In this document: positions 1-8,362 of the stretch, one piece after another
How the letters are laid out: each line of letters opens with the position of its first letter
How positions within the stretch are numbered: position 1 is the first letter of the stretch
NCBI GenBank assembly: GCA_035946735.1
Contig: DASYYZ010000089.1
Span: 5,770-69,769 of the forward strand
Source: Gp13-AA77 sp035946735
GTDB taxonomy: Bacteria; Acidobacteriota; Terriglobia; UBA7540
DNA length: 64,000 bases
Reading direction: 5' to 3'
Program-made: the position numbers and the translations under genes
The notes under the pieces: model-generated
Told to the model about the DNA's origin: nothing
Databases searched by the model: none
Seen by the model: only the letters and a program-made list of their open reading frames with translations

Positions 1-1
1 C

Positions 2-1264
2 GGCAATCTGTATAGCGAAGTCCAACAGGTGCATCTGGACCCGGCGTCAGGGTACGACGTTAAGCTGAGCCTGAACAAAGTAATTCCTCCGGTCGCCGCA
101 GTCGCCGATACGGAGTGGGTGAAGCACGTCAAGATTCAAAGCAAATTGCTGACCGCCTTCTGGGGCCATCCCCTATATCTGGGCGCCACCGTGCTGTTGC
201 CCAAGGGGTACGACGCTCATCCAGGCGTCAAGTATCCGGTGATCTACGAACAGGACCATTTCAGGCTTGAGCCGGCCTTCAATTTCTCGGTTCAGGATGA
301 CCCGGCTCCTCCCGGGGAACGGCACTTCTTGAAGGACTACAATCTGGAGACCGGACACCAGTTCTATAAAGCATGGGACTCAGACAACTTCCCGCGAATG
401 ATTGCGGTGGTTTTTCAGCATCCCACTCCCTACTTCGACGACTCCTACGCCGTGAACTCGGCGAACAACGGACCCTACGGAGACGCGCTGCTGACCGAAC
501 TGATTCCTTTCCTCGAATCGCACTTTCGCATGATTCCCGAGCCCTGGGCTCGCGTCCTGACGGGCGGCTCGACGGGAGGTTGGGAGTCGCTGGCTTTGCA
601 GGTGCTCCATCCTGACTTTTTTGGCGGTACCTGGACGCTCTATCCGGATCCCATCGATTTCCGCCACTATCAACTGACGAACGCCTACAGTGACGACAAC
701 GCCTTTGGGGAACCGGGCCATCACTGGCTGCAGGCGCCGCGTTACATGGAACGGCGGACAACGGGCCAGCCGGAGACTACCTGCCAGAAGTTCAGCCAAC
801 TCGAGGATGTGCTCGGCAGCCATGGCCGCTCCGGCCAGCAGCTTGAGGCTTGGGAAGCTGTCTACGGACCTGTGGGCGACGACGGTTATCCCAAGCCGCT
901 ATGGGACAAGCGCACCGGCAAGATCGATCACACGGTGGCTGGCTACATGCGCGACCACGGCTACGATCTGGGCTACGACTTGCGCGCGAATTGGAAGTCG
1001 ACCGGGCCCAAGCTCAAGGGCAAGATTCACATCTACGTCGGCGATATGGACAACTTCTATTTGAATCTTGCGGTCTATGACGTGGGGACATTCCTGGAGA
1101 GCGCCCAGGACCCAACCTACGACGGAGAAATTCGCTACGGCCGTCCGGAGAAGGGTCACGGTTGGCAACCCGCAACGCAGGAAGAGATGGTGCGCTGGAT
1201 GGCGGACCACATCACCAGGCAGGCACCGGCGGGGACCGATACTGGCGCGTGGAAGTACAACTAA
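2..1264 (+). CDS. Putative esterase, alpha/beta-hydrolase fold (5' end outside window)
   Basis: The reading frame is open to the first base, so the N-terminus lies outside the window; the GTG at 29 is internal. The protein resembles the putative-esterase family (esterase D/enterochelin-esterase-like). The sequence GGSTGG near residue 181 (counted from the GTG) fits the GxSxG nucleophile elbow. An HGW motif near the C-terminus (after RPEKG) could hold the catalytic histidine. Acidobacterial relatives are usually secreted hydrolases, but no signal peptide can be seen here because the start is missing. It converges on the kinase gene, with a REP-type repeat between them. The fold is well supported; the substrate is unknown. 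Confidence 0.75.
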   Translation, partial: GNLYSEVQQVHLDPASGYDVKLSLNKVIPPVAAVADTEWVKHVKIQSKLLTAFWGHPLYLGATVLLPKGYDAHPGVKYPVIYEQDHFRLEPAFNFSVQDDPAPPGERHFLKDYNLETGHQFYKAWDSDNFPRMIAVVFQHPTPYFDDSYAVNSANNGPYGDALLTELIPFLESHFRMIPEPWARVLTGGSTGGWESLALQVLHPDFFGGTWTLYPDPIDFRHYQLTNAYSDDNAFGEPGHHWLQAPRYMERRTTGQPETTCQKFSQLEDVLGSHGRSGQQLEAWEAVYGPVGDDGYPKPLWDKRTGKIDHTVAGYMRDHGYDLGYDLRANWKSTGPKLKGKIHIYVGDMDNFYLNLAVYDVGTFLESAQDPTYDGEIRYGRPEKGHGWQPATQEEMVRWMADHITRQAPAGTDTGAWKYN

Positions 1265-1271
1265 TGAAGAT

Positions 1272-1372
1272 TGCAAAATACAGTGACGTCATTCTGTGTA
1301 GCGCCGCTCTGTGAGCGGCGAAAGACGCCGGTCGCAGACCGGCGCTACAGCAGCGTCGTCACTCTATTTGCA
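1272..1372. repeat. MITE/REP-type palindromic element, copy 1
   Basis: The outer ends form an imperfect terminal inverted repeat of about 17 bp (TGCAAAATACAGTGACG against TGCAAATAGAGTGACGACG read inward). The core 1298-1348 is a pair of opposed GTAG-headed hairpins: GTAGCGCCGCTC... and the mirror ...CCGGCGCTAC. A second copy in reverse orientation lies at 54827-54941. It sits between two convergent genes and could also act as a transcription terminator. Confidence 0.8.
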
Positions 1373-1495
1373 AAGGTCAACAACAGCGTGGCTGCCCGAT
1401 TGGAGGCGAATGGAACGAAGCCGAAGGCGAGCGCAGCTCGGTTCTTGAGCGGCGGCGAGTTACGAGACGCGCGCAGGTTGGCTTGCGAGGAGGCT

Positions 1496-4018
1496 TTATT
1501 GCTGGAACTCGACGCTCTTCTGAGCAAGCCCGTCAGCGGGGACTTTGACGGTCCCCTGCCTGGTGACCTTCCCCAGTGTAACTTGCCATTGATGCTCTCC
1601 AGCGGGAAGCGTGGCGCTCACTGGACTCCTGCCCAGACTCTTGCCGTCGATCAACACATCCGCCCCCGCCGGAACCGTGTCAATTTCCAGCATCCCGCTG
1701 GGTACCGAAAGCTGCAGATAGGCGTTAGCGGAGCCGCCTGCGGTCACATTGAATTCACGCAGAACGGTTCCGTAGCCATCCTTGATAAGAGTTACGCGGT
1801 GAGCCCCGGTCGGCAGAGCCGAGAAAACATGGGGAGTGACTTCGCCGGTATCCCGGCCATCAATTAGGATTCCGGCCCCGTCGACGTTCGCAGACACCGC
1901 CAGCTCGCCGGCCCCCTGAATCGTAGAAACAGCCTGCCGACCGGCTTCAGATTGAGCAGCCCGCTTGATCTGTTGTGGAGGCGGTTCGCGCCGCGGACTC
2001 TCGGTCTGCGAAGGCTTGTTGGCAGTCACTTGGGCGGCACGTGCGACCACTCCCGGGGAGGCATCTTCGGGAAGTTTCGACAGTGCCAGGCTGATCTGCT
2101 GTTCCTGGGAGCCTGACACCTCGACCTTCACGTCGGAGGGCGCTGCATAACCCGTGGGCGGCCGCGCTCTCACCAAGTAGCTTCCTGCTGATAGACCCTC
2201 AAAGCGAAAGCCCCCATCCTCCGCGGAATGCAAGCCGAGTGTGCGCCCCGAGGCATCGCTGGCTTCGACGCTCACGCCGCCAAGGGATGTGCCGGAGATG
2301 CCGGTCACGTGGCCTGAAATCGCCCCGAGGCTCGCCGCCTGGGCAACTGCCGTAGTGGCCGTCGCCCTGGCGCTCCGAGCGTTTGGAGCCCCGGTCTTGA
2401 GCCAAACCATGTAGGCTACGCTACCCAGCGCCGCAATCAGGGCTCCGGCAGCCACCAGCGTCAAGGCGCGGCTGCCGAACCGTCGTGAACGCTGTCCGGC
2501 GTTTGAACCGGCAATGTCCCGAGACCCGGCTTCCGATCCCCGTTCGCCCGCTGCAAGAACCAGGGTGGGCGGCTGCGGAGAAGCTTCGCGCGCATGGACT
2601 TTATCTTGGCCAGTCGCCTTCACCCGAACTCGGTCTGCTCCTGCCTGAAGGTCAGGATGGCCGTGTGCCCGCCCAGATCGCCCGGACAGCGAGGCGCGTT
2701 TTCCCCGATCGGCGCGCTCGGCCCGGATCTTCTCGATCAGGAGAGCGGCCTCGATCTGGTTGGAGTCGATCTGAAGAGTCTCGTGGGCTTCCGACTCCGC
2801 CACGGTGAGATCGCCCGCGCTCAACGCTCGCTTGGCGGCATCCAGCCTTCTTCGCACGTCCTCCGCCTTGGCCAGCGCCGCGCGAGCCCTAAAAAGAAGG
2901 TCACGGGCTTCGCCGTGATGAGAGTCAAGCCGCAGAATCTCCTCGAAGGCTTGACTAGCCTCAAGGTACTTGCCCTGTTCCATCCAACGGTGCCCTTCGT
3001 TGAGGCACTCTTGGATCCGAGGCGGGTTCCTCAGACTCTTCAATTCCGCCTGGGCCTTGGCCATCAGGCTTTTGGCGGCCGCGTCGCTGCTATCAAGCTC
3101 GAGGGCGCTCCGCAGCGCTTCTTCGGCACGCGCAAAATCGCCTTGCTTTAGCAACCCCTGCCCCTGTTTCACCAGCGAGTCCACTACCTCACGCTGGGCC
3201 TTTCGGGCCAGAGGCTCAAGGTCAAGAGCCAGGTCTTCGAGGGTCTGGAATCGGTCTTCGCGATCTTTACGCAGGCATCGCCGCACGGCATCGTCAAGCG
3301 CCGCCGGGATTCCGGGGATGATCTGCGTGAGCGGGGTGGGCTCGCCGGACGCAATCTTGAACATGATCGACGTCACATTCGCGCCCTCAAACGCCTTGCG
3401 ATAAGAGAGGAGTTCATACATCACCGCACCGACGGCAAAAACGTCGGCGCGCGCGTCCACAGTCTCACCGCGGAGCTGCTCGGGAGCCATGTAGCTCACG
3501 GTACCCAGAATCATTCCGTTTGAGGTCATTCCTGTGTCGGCTAGATGTACGATCCCGAAGTCCACCACCTTCACGGCACCGTCTGGCTTCACGAGGATGT
3601 TGGCGGGCTTGACGTCGCGGTGCACTATGCCGTGTTGATGCGCGTACCCCAAGCCGCGGCAAATCTGCACCATGATCGTCAACTTGGTAGCCAGAGGAAG
3701 CGGAACCTGACGAGCGATGACCTTCTGAAGACTCTCGCCCTCTACAAACTCCATAGCGATATAGGGGAGACCGTCCGATTCGCCCAGATCGTGGATGATA
3801 ACGATGTTAGGATGTTGCAATCGGCCGGCGGACTGGGCTTCGCGATAGAAACGCTTCAGGAGGTCTGTATCGGAGAGCAGACCAGGCATTACCGTTTTCA
3901 GGGCAACAAGCCGACCAATAAGGGGGTCCCGAGCCTTGTAGACTACTCCCATGGCCCCGCGGCCTATTTCTCCAACGATTTCGTATTTTCCAAATCTTCT
4001 TACGCTGTCCTGCTGCAC
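1496..4018 (-). CDS. Membrane-anchored Ser/Thr protein kinase with TPR, carboxypeptidase-regulatory and PEGA domains
   Basis: 840 aa from a GTG start. Residues about 10-270 are a Hanks-type kinase: glycine loop GRGAMG (19-24), ATP lysine K41 in VALK, catalytic loop HRDVKPAN (D135) and DFG at 153-155. Residues about 285-440 read as TPR-like helices. One membrane helix lies near 516-538, so the kinase is cytoplasmic and the rest periplasmic. Outside are a carboxypeptidase-regulatory-like beta domain (about 566-642) and two PEGA repeats (from about 706 to the end; VLIDGKSLGRSP is typical). This layout suggests a receptor kinase sensing the envelope, a common architecture in Acidobacteriota and Myxococcota. 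Ligand and substrates cannot be deduced. The shorter reading frames on the other strand here are shadows. Confidence 0.93.
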   Translation of the reverse strand: MQQDSVRRFGKYEIVGEIGRGAMGVVYKARDPLIGRLVALKTVMPGLLSDTDLLKRFYREAQSAGRLQHPNIVIIHDLGESDGLPYIAMEFVEGESLQKVIARQVPLPLATKLTIMVQICRGLGYAHQHGIVHRDVKPANILVKPDGAVKVVDFGIVHLADTGMTSNGMILGTVSYMAPEQLRGETVDARADVFAVGAVMYELLSYRKAFEGANVTSIMFKIASGEPTPLTQIIPGIPAALDDAVRRCLRKDREDRFQTLEDLALDLEPLARKAQREVVDSLVKQGQGLLKQGDFARAEEALRSALELDSSDAAAKSLMAKAQAELKSLRNPPRIQECLNEGHRWMEQGKYLEASQAFEEILRLDSHHGEARDLLFRARAALAKAEDVRRRLDAAKRALSAGDLTVAESEAHETLQIDSNQIEAALLIEKIRAERADRGKRASLSGRSGRAHGHPDLQAGADRVRVKATGQDKVHAREASPQPPTLVLAAGERGSEAGSRDIAGSNAGQRSRRFGSRALTLVAAGALIAALGSVAYMVWLKTGAPNARSARATATTAVAQAASLGAISGHVTGISGTSLGGVSVEASDASGRTLGLHSAEDGGFRFEGLSAGSYLVRARPPTGYAAPSDVKVEVSGSQEQQISLALSKLPEDASPGVVARAAQVTANKPSQTESPRREPPPQQIKRAAQSEAGRQAVSTIQGAGELAVSANVDGAGILIDGRDTGEVTPHVFSALPTGAHRVTLIKDGYGTVLREFNVTAGGSANAYLQLSVPSGMLEIDTVPAGADVLIDGKSLGRSPVSATLPAGEHQWQVTLGKVTRQGTVKVPADGLAQKSVEFQQ

Positions 4019-4226
4019 GCGTTTAACTTTCCAACGGGGCCGCCGCGATTGTCTTCGATTTATGAGAGCGGTTTGGTTGTCTTCACCTGGCCTCTGAATC
4101 TTCCGCCTGCCAATTAGCTTATTGATGAGCGGAGAGATAATCGCAGCGGACGATCTTCCTATCCACCTCAGATCTCAGACCACGCCCAGATCATAAGGTA
4201 AGCCATTCAGAAATACAATCCTCGCA

Positions 4227-5039
4227 CTAAACGATTCCTGTTCGCCTGAAGTATTCTTCCACCCGCCCCAAATCCTCTTCGGTATCGACGCCGATGGTGT
4301 CTTCAGTAGTCTCGACGACGGTAATCGGGATGCCATTCTCAAGAAATCGCAGTTGCTCCAGGTGTTCAATTTCCTCGAGGGGCGTGCGAGGTAGCGATCG
4401 GAACTGGCGCAACGCTTGGACGGTATATGCGTAGAACCCGAGGTGCTTGTAGCACCGAGTCCGGCCCGTGCTTTCACGGTCGTAGGGCACCGGTGCCCGG
4501 GAGAAGTAAAGCGCGCGATCCTGCAAGTTGGTGACAACTTTGACCGCGTTGGGGTCTCTCGCCGCTTCGGAGCTGATCGCAACCTTTAGCGTCGAAACGT
4601 GCACTTCATTCGAATCCCGCTTGGCGTCGTCGCCCGTGCCAGGAGGCAGCCGCCAAGGCGCGTGGCGAAATGGTCGCAACAGTAAATCGACGTGGTGTTC
4701 TGTGACCATCGGTTCGTCACCTTGGATATTCACGAAGATATCGGGGATATTGCCCATCAAGCTCTCTTGGTCCATCACTTCGATGAGCCTGTTCGTTCCC
4801 GAAATGTGCTGAGCCGAGGTTCTTACCACAGGAATTCCTTGCTCGCCGCAGTAGGCCAAGATCGGATCGGAATCGGTAGCGACCGTAAGGCGGTCAAGCA
4901 GGTTGCTCCTGCGCGATCTCTCGTAGACCCAGGAGACCATCGGCCGACCGCAAATAGGTCGAAGCGGCTTGCCAGGCAGTCGCGTGGACTCCATCCGAAC
5001 TGGAATCACGCCGAAAATTTGTGGTCGTTTTGAATGCAT
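4227..5039 (-). CDS. kdsB: 3-deoxy-manno-octulosonate cytidylyltransferase (CMP-KDO synthetase)
   Basis: 270 aa, normal family length. KdsB activates KDO with CTP to give CMP-KDO for the lipid A inner core, so the host is a Gram-negative making KDO-type LPS. Visible hallmarks are the N-terminal nucleotide-binding stretch VIPVRMESTRLPGKPL, ATDSDPI, SGTNRLIEV (most homologues have SGTDR) and NIQGDEP. KHLGFYAY follows further down, and the C-terminus carries GIPITVVETT and GVDTEEDL. Cytoplasmic. It is transcribed away from the phage cassette, with a 390-bp spacer between them; no other LPS gene is adjacent. Confidence 0.95.
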   Translation of the reverse strand: MHSKRPQIFGVIPVRMESTRLPGKPLRPICGRPMVSWVYERSRRSNLLDRLTVATDSDPILAYCGEQGIPVVRTSAQHISGTNRLIEVMDQESLMGNIPDIFVNIQGDEPMVTEHHVDLLLRPFRHAPWRLPPGTGDDAKRDSNEVHVSTLKVAISSEAARDPNAVKVVTNLQDRALYFSRAPVPYDRESTGRTRCYKHLGFYAYTVQALRQFRSLPRTPLEEIEHLEQLRFLENGIPITVVETTEDTIGVDTEEDLGRVEEYFRRTGIV

Positions 5040-5430
5040 GACTTAGGGTTCCAGGGAGTCAAGTAACTCCTGTCTGCCGTACTCGGACAATGAGCCTCTG
5101 TATAGAGCGACATAAGTGCAGCGGCAAAACCTGAGGTGAAGACAACCTTGGAACCACGAACCGCCGGCGATGTGAAAAAATTTCACAATCATCCTACCGG
5201 GGGTGCGAGGTAATTGTCCAGTTCTATACAATCATCTGATTATAAAGACTTAAATAAATCGTCCCGGTTGTCTCAGCCGTCCCCACCGTCCCGATCTGTG
5301 TTGTTACTCTCTATTTATGTAAGTTGTGTAAATAGAGCTCAAAGCGCTGGTTCGGCTCGGGCAACCTCCCGACGGGGAAAGGCCATTTGAGGCGGGTTCA
5401 TGTCGATTCAAAATATCAGCGAGGTAGGTC
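5040..5430. other. Spacer between kdsB and the phage cassette
   Basis: No convincing gene; a 62-codon minus-strand frame here has no recognisable features. The stretch around 5225-5260 is AT-rich for this genome and reads TATAAT on the minus strand near 5238-5243, a possible -10 box for kdsB. A perfect inverted repeat lies at 5309-5337. Confidence 0.6.
5309..5337. promoter_or_regulatory. Perfect 9-bp inverted repeat upstream of the phage cassette
   Basis: CTCTATTTA (5309-5317) and TAAATAGAG (5329-5337) are separated by 11 bp. The half-site spacing is close to two helical turns, which suits a dimeric regulator binding upstream of the first cassette gene at 5431. It lacks a T-run, so a terminator is less likely. 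Function is inferred only from position and symmetry. Confidence 0.4.
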
Positions 5431-5787
5431 GTGGTGCCGCAAGATATTGAACGCTACCTCGTGTTATGGGGTCCCGGAATTCTGATTCTGATCGTCCTGT
5501 CGTATGGATTCATGAGGCTCGCGTACCACTGGATCGACCGGGCCGCTGAGATCAAGCGTTCCCAGATGGACGGCGCGTTCCACATCGCGCGCGACTACGT
5601 GGATCAGTTGGCGGGTGCAGCCCAGTCGCAGGCTGAAGCTCTTTCCCGTCTGGCAGGAGCCGTGGAACACCGCGGCTCGCTCGAGAGTTACGAGCACCGG
5701 GAGATGTTGATCTCGCTCAAGGCGCTGGACCGGAATGTGAATGAACTGCTGGGACCGGAGCGGGCGACAGCGAAGGCCGGCGATTGA
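5431..5787 (+). CDS. Small single-pass membrane protein, first gene of phage cassette
   Basis: 118 aa, GTG start (5431 or 5434) preceded by GAGGTAGG. One hydrophobic helix at about residues 12-30 is followed by an amphipathic, probably coiled-coil tail rich in Ala, Glu and Arg. No family is recognised. Small proteins of this shape in phage late regions are sometimes spanin- or holin-accessory proteins, but nothing here proves that. It stands just ahead of the first winged-helix-like gene on the same strand. Confidence 0.55.
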   Translation: MVPQDIERYLVLWGPGILILIVLSYGFMRLAYHWIDRAAEIKRSQMDGAFHIARDYVDQLAGAAQSQAEALSRLAGAVEHRGSLESYEHREMLISLKALDRNVNELLGPERATAKAGD

Positions 5788-5864
5788 GTTGTGGCGCCGG
5801 CGGACCGGCATTCGCGAACGGACTGGACTGGCAGGCTGAGACTCGCAGGGGAAGGATCGCGGAA

Positions 5865-6206
5865 ATGAGCACGTCGCCTCACCAGAACGACACTTCGCAG
5901 CGCCAAAAGGAATTGGTGCGCGGCAAGATGCTCTCTTATCTCAAGCTGATCTATCCTCAGACGGCAACGCTGCAACTTCTGCAGGCAGAGATGGACTACT
6001 TCGGCTACCCGATCCCAATCGATGAGCTCAGCTTTCATGTGGCCTATCTCGCGGAGAAGGGACTGGCGCAAGTTGAGGGCGCGCGCGGGCCTTACGTTCA
6101 GCGTAACGCGAACCGGGTGAAGATCACGGCGCACGGAATCGACTACCTCGACGGCCGCTTGCCGCTCGACGAAGGCGTTTATCTCGAGCCCAGGAGGGAA
6201 ATGTGA
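5865..6206 (+). CDS. Winged-helix-like small phage protein, paralogue 1 of 3
   Basis: 113 aa from the ATG at 5865, chosen because AGGGGAAGGA lies just upstream and the family homology starts after it (an in-frame upstream start at 5784 would overlap the previous gene). The core LSFHVAYLAEKGL and the ending ITAHGIDYLDGR line up with the products at 7490-7798 and 11977-12288. The helix, turn and short beta hairpin pattern suggests a winged helix. Short proteins of this kind (VpaChn25_0724-like) occur near the terminase genes of Mu-like phages; their role is not established. This is the most diverged of the three. Confidence 0.65.
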   Translation: MSTSPHQNDTSQRQKELVRGKMLSYLKLIYPQTATLQLLQAEMDYFGYPIPIDELSFHVAYLAEKGLAQVEGARGPYVQRNANRVKITAHGIDYLDGRLPLDEGVYLEPRREM

Positions 6207-6580
6207 AGAGCAGTTTTCAGCCTCCGGCTGGCAGTTTAGTTCGCAGTCGTCAACTGGCAGCGATGGGTGGATCGTCGTTTGTGGATCGCTCATCGACCTT
6301 TGGTTCCGACTCGGGATCGCTAATTACGAATTACGAACTACCGTCGACTGAACTTAACAGTGCGTTGAAAAACGCCTGGGCATGTGGCGAAAGGGCATGG
6401 CTTGAGCCGTGCCGTCCGCGAACTGCCCAATGTTTTCAATAGTTCCTGGAGGGCGCCGTTGCGGCGGGGCCGGAAAAGCCCCGCCCTGACGAGGCCCGAC
6501 GAATCGTCTTTCAACGCACTGTTAAAGCTGATGACTGAGAACTGACGCCTCGAAAACTGAGGCCGGGTCAAGAGTTATCG
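6207..6580. other. Gene-free spacer with heptameric repeat and palindromic element
   Basis: No supportable gene. From about 6224 to 6346 the sequence is dominated by degenerate 7-bp repeats (for example AATTACG twice at about 6323-6336). 6358-6521 is a palindromic element annotated separately. The rest runs into the start of the next gene. Confidence 0.6.
6358..6521. repeat. 164-bp TTAA-flanked element with terminal inverted repeats
   Basis: Ends CAGTGCGTTGAAA (6358-6370) and TTTCAACGCACTG (6509-6521) are perfect inverted repeats, each bordered by TTAA (6354-6357 and 6522-6525). TTAA is palindromic, so it may be a 4-bp target duplication or simply part of the repeat. The right half holds a GC-rich hairpin near 6463-6488. 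A diverged relative of the right end lies at 10735-10763. No coding capacity, so a MITE-like element is the best reading. Confidence 0.6.
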
Positions 6581-7285
6581 GTGATGAGAAGGACGGGCAA
6601 AACGGTGCCGGAGACAAACCAAACGGCGACAAACCTAGCGGATGCGCCCGCCGTGCCAGTCTTGGTTCGGCGCGGACCGGTCCCGGTGGAGATCAAGGCC
6701 CTGGCCCAGCAGATGCTTGCAGAAGGAGCCTCACCGGAGGAAGTGGTGGAAACGGCGCGCGCCAGAGGCTCGGAACGCATCACCGAAGCTACGGTGAAGC
6801 GCTGGCTCGGCCGCTACCCCAAGCTGCGGGAGCGAGCCCGGCAACGGCAGATCGAGGCCGTCAGCCTTCTCGAAAGGCGGCTGGCCCAGGGCCGGAACCC
6901 CGCGAAAGCGCAACTGGCCGAAGCGGCGCGCTTTGCCGGCCTCGCCATGCCGCCCGGCGCCCGATCGCGGCTTGATGTGCCGAGGCTGGTCGAGCTGCAT
7001 GCCTCGATGTGGGATAGTTTGCAACGCGAGAACATTGCGCTCAAGCAGCGCGCGCTCGAACTGGAAGCCCAGAAGGAGTCGATTTCGCGACGCATCGATG
7101 CCGTCAGGACGGTCGTCGACCGTATGCGGTGGCAGGCAGTGCAAGAGCAGTTGGACCAGCTCTGGGATGTTGTCAGTGAAATGGGCGCGCCCGAAAGGCT
7201 GGCGCGCCCCCTCGCGGATACTCTGCGCAATTTGTACCGCGCTGCGGGACGGCCGAAGAAGGCCGACGACGGTGGGCAAGACTAG
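6581..7285 (+). CDS. Phage protein with N-terminal HTH and coiled coil, DUF3486-like (possible terminase small subunit)
   Basis: 234 aa from GTG 6581 (ATG 6584 equally possible). Residues about 30-95 (VPVEIKALAQQMLAEG followed by ITEATVKRWLGRY) have the helix-turn-helix layout of DUF3486 (Mu gp27-type) proteins of Mu-like phages, which precede the gp28 terminase. The C-terminal half is a long amphipathic coiled coil, ending in a basic tail. Inferred role: DNA recognition for packaging, in a complex with the terminase at 9047. The family call rests on pattern and position only. Confidence 0.55.
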   Translation: MMRRTGKTVPETNQTATNLADAPAVPVLVRRGPVPVEIKALAQQMLAEGASPEEVVETARARGSERITEATVKRWLGRYPKLRERARQRQIEAVSLLERRLAQGRNPAKAQLAEAARFAGLAMPPGARSRLDVPRLVELHASMWDSLQRENIALKQRALELEAQKESISRRIDAVRTVVDRMRWQAVQEQLDQLWDVVSEMGAPERLARPLADTLRNLYRAAGRPKKADDGGQD

Positions 7286-7300
7286 GAGCCAGCAGTGGGC

Positions 7301-7353
7301 AGTCTCAGTTGTCAGTTTTCAGTCGTCAGTTATCGCTGGTTGGCAGTTCGGCG
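7301..7353. repeat. Heptameric degenerate tandem repeat
   Basis: Successive 7-bp units TCAGTTG, TCAGTTT, TCAGTCG, TCAGTTA, then drifted units. It fills the spacer before the next start codon. Confidence 0.8.
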
Positions 7354-7489
7354 TTCGTGCTCCTCGAACACCGTTGGTCCATGATGGGTCGACCAATCTG
7401 TTCGCATCCGCCGCGAACGTGGCGACTGAAAACTGATTGCTGCGAACTGCGGGCTGAACCCCGAAAGCCGGGAACCGGAAGGAAACACC

Positions 7490-7798
7490 ATGGCTGAGAT
7501 CACGAAAGACGTCTCGCGGGAATTTGAACGCGGCGTGATGGTGAAGTTGCTGGTGAGCTGGGGACTGGAATGGATGCCCTTCCATGAGCTTCGCGTGCAG
7601 ATGATGACGCGTCTCGGCCACAGCGTGGCTGAGAACGATCTGAAGTTTCAGCTCAACTACCTCGGCCAGGCCGGATACGCCGAGAGCAAGACTTTGCGCG
7701 CCGGCCGGGCCGATTTCGAGCTGGCGGTGGTCCGCGCCACGCCCAAGGCCGTGGACCTGGTGGAAGGCCGGGCAGCCGATCAGGGAATCGCCCTTTAG
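7490..7798 (+). CDS. Winged-helix-like small phage protein, paralogue 2 of 3
   Basis: 102 aa, ATG start after a GGAAGGAA ribosome site. It shares with the product at 11977-12288 the pattern RGVM..L, PFHELRVQ, LKFQLNYLGQAGY and ATPKAVDL.GR, so the two are clear paralogues; the product at 5865 is a third, more distant one. A winged-helix fold is likely. Similar VpaChn25_0724-type proteins occur in Mu-like phages between the regulatory and head genes. Whether it binds DNA or acts in packaging is unknown. Confidence 0.75.
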   Translation: MAEITKDVSREFERGVMVKLLVSWGLEWMPFHELRVQMMTRLGHSVAENDLKFQLNYLGQAGYAESKTLRAGRADFELAVVRATPKAVDLVEGRAADQGIAL

Positions 7799-7867
7799 GT
7801 TGAGAGATTGACGGTTCCTGAATTCACGATTCGAACCGATCGGCGCGACTCGGGAGTCGGCAATTGG

Positions 7868-7950
7868 GTTCGAAGCTCGAAATTCGAGATTCACATTCGT
7901 TGCTCGTGGCAATGGACGGCCAACCACGAGCGACTAACAACGGACAAAGG
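7868..7950. repeat. Heptameric degenerate tandem repeats (two arrays)
   Basis: 7868-7899 has units around GCTCGAA, ATTCGAG, ATTCACA; 7921-7950 has CGAGCGA, CTAACAA, CGGACAA. Both keep a strict 7-bp phase and precede the probable start at 7967. The longer frame starting at 7808 would read straight through them, which is why it was not used. Confidence 0.7.
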
Positions 7951-7966
7951 ACCGAGGGTAGAGGAA

Positions 7967-8362
7967 GTGTTGCTGCCGCGAACCCATCATGTACTGCCGG
8001 TAGCGGGCTTGACGGAACCGGAGCCCCAGGATCTGGTTTCAGCGTCCGTGCCGTTGGCCACGCCCGAGCAGGCGGCCCAGAAGATGACGAACCCATGGAT
8101 TCTGCTCAAGATGAAGGCGCTCGGCGAGCTCCTTCCGGAGGCAGGGCTCAAGCTCGAACAGTTGATTGATGGCGGCCACATGCCGCGCGAGATCTCGTTG
8201 TTCCTGCTTCAGGATCATCACGTGAGGCTTTCGGAACTGGAAGTTGCGCGTTACAGCGCCTGGCTGCCCCGCATCCGTCGCGACGCCGTCCGAAAAAAGG
8301 AAGAGGAATCCGAGCGGCTGGTGCAGGAAGCCAAGAAGCGGATGAAGAGGCCACGACAATGA
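7967..8362 (+). CDS. Hypothetical phage protein, cassette head region
   Basis: 131 aa from GTG 7967, placed after the repeat arrays and a purine-rich GAGGGTAGAGGAA. Residues from about 40 to the end are helical, with a very basic tail (KKRMKRPR). No family recognised. It overlaps the next gene by 4 bp (ATGA), so the two are translationally coupled. Its position between the DUF3486-like and terminase genes suggests a DNA-packaging or head-assembly accessory; this is inference only. Confidence 0.6.
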   Translation: MLLPRTHHVLPVAGLTEPEPQDLVSASVPLATPEQAAQKMTNPWILLKMKALGELLPEAGLKLEQLIDGGHMPREISLFLLQDHHVRLSELEVARYSAWLPRIRRDAVRKKEEESERLVQEAKKRMKRPRQ

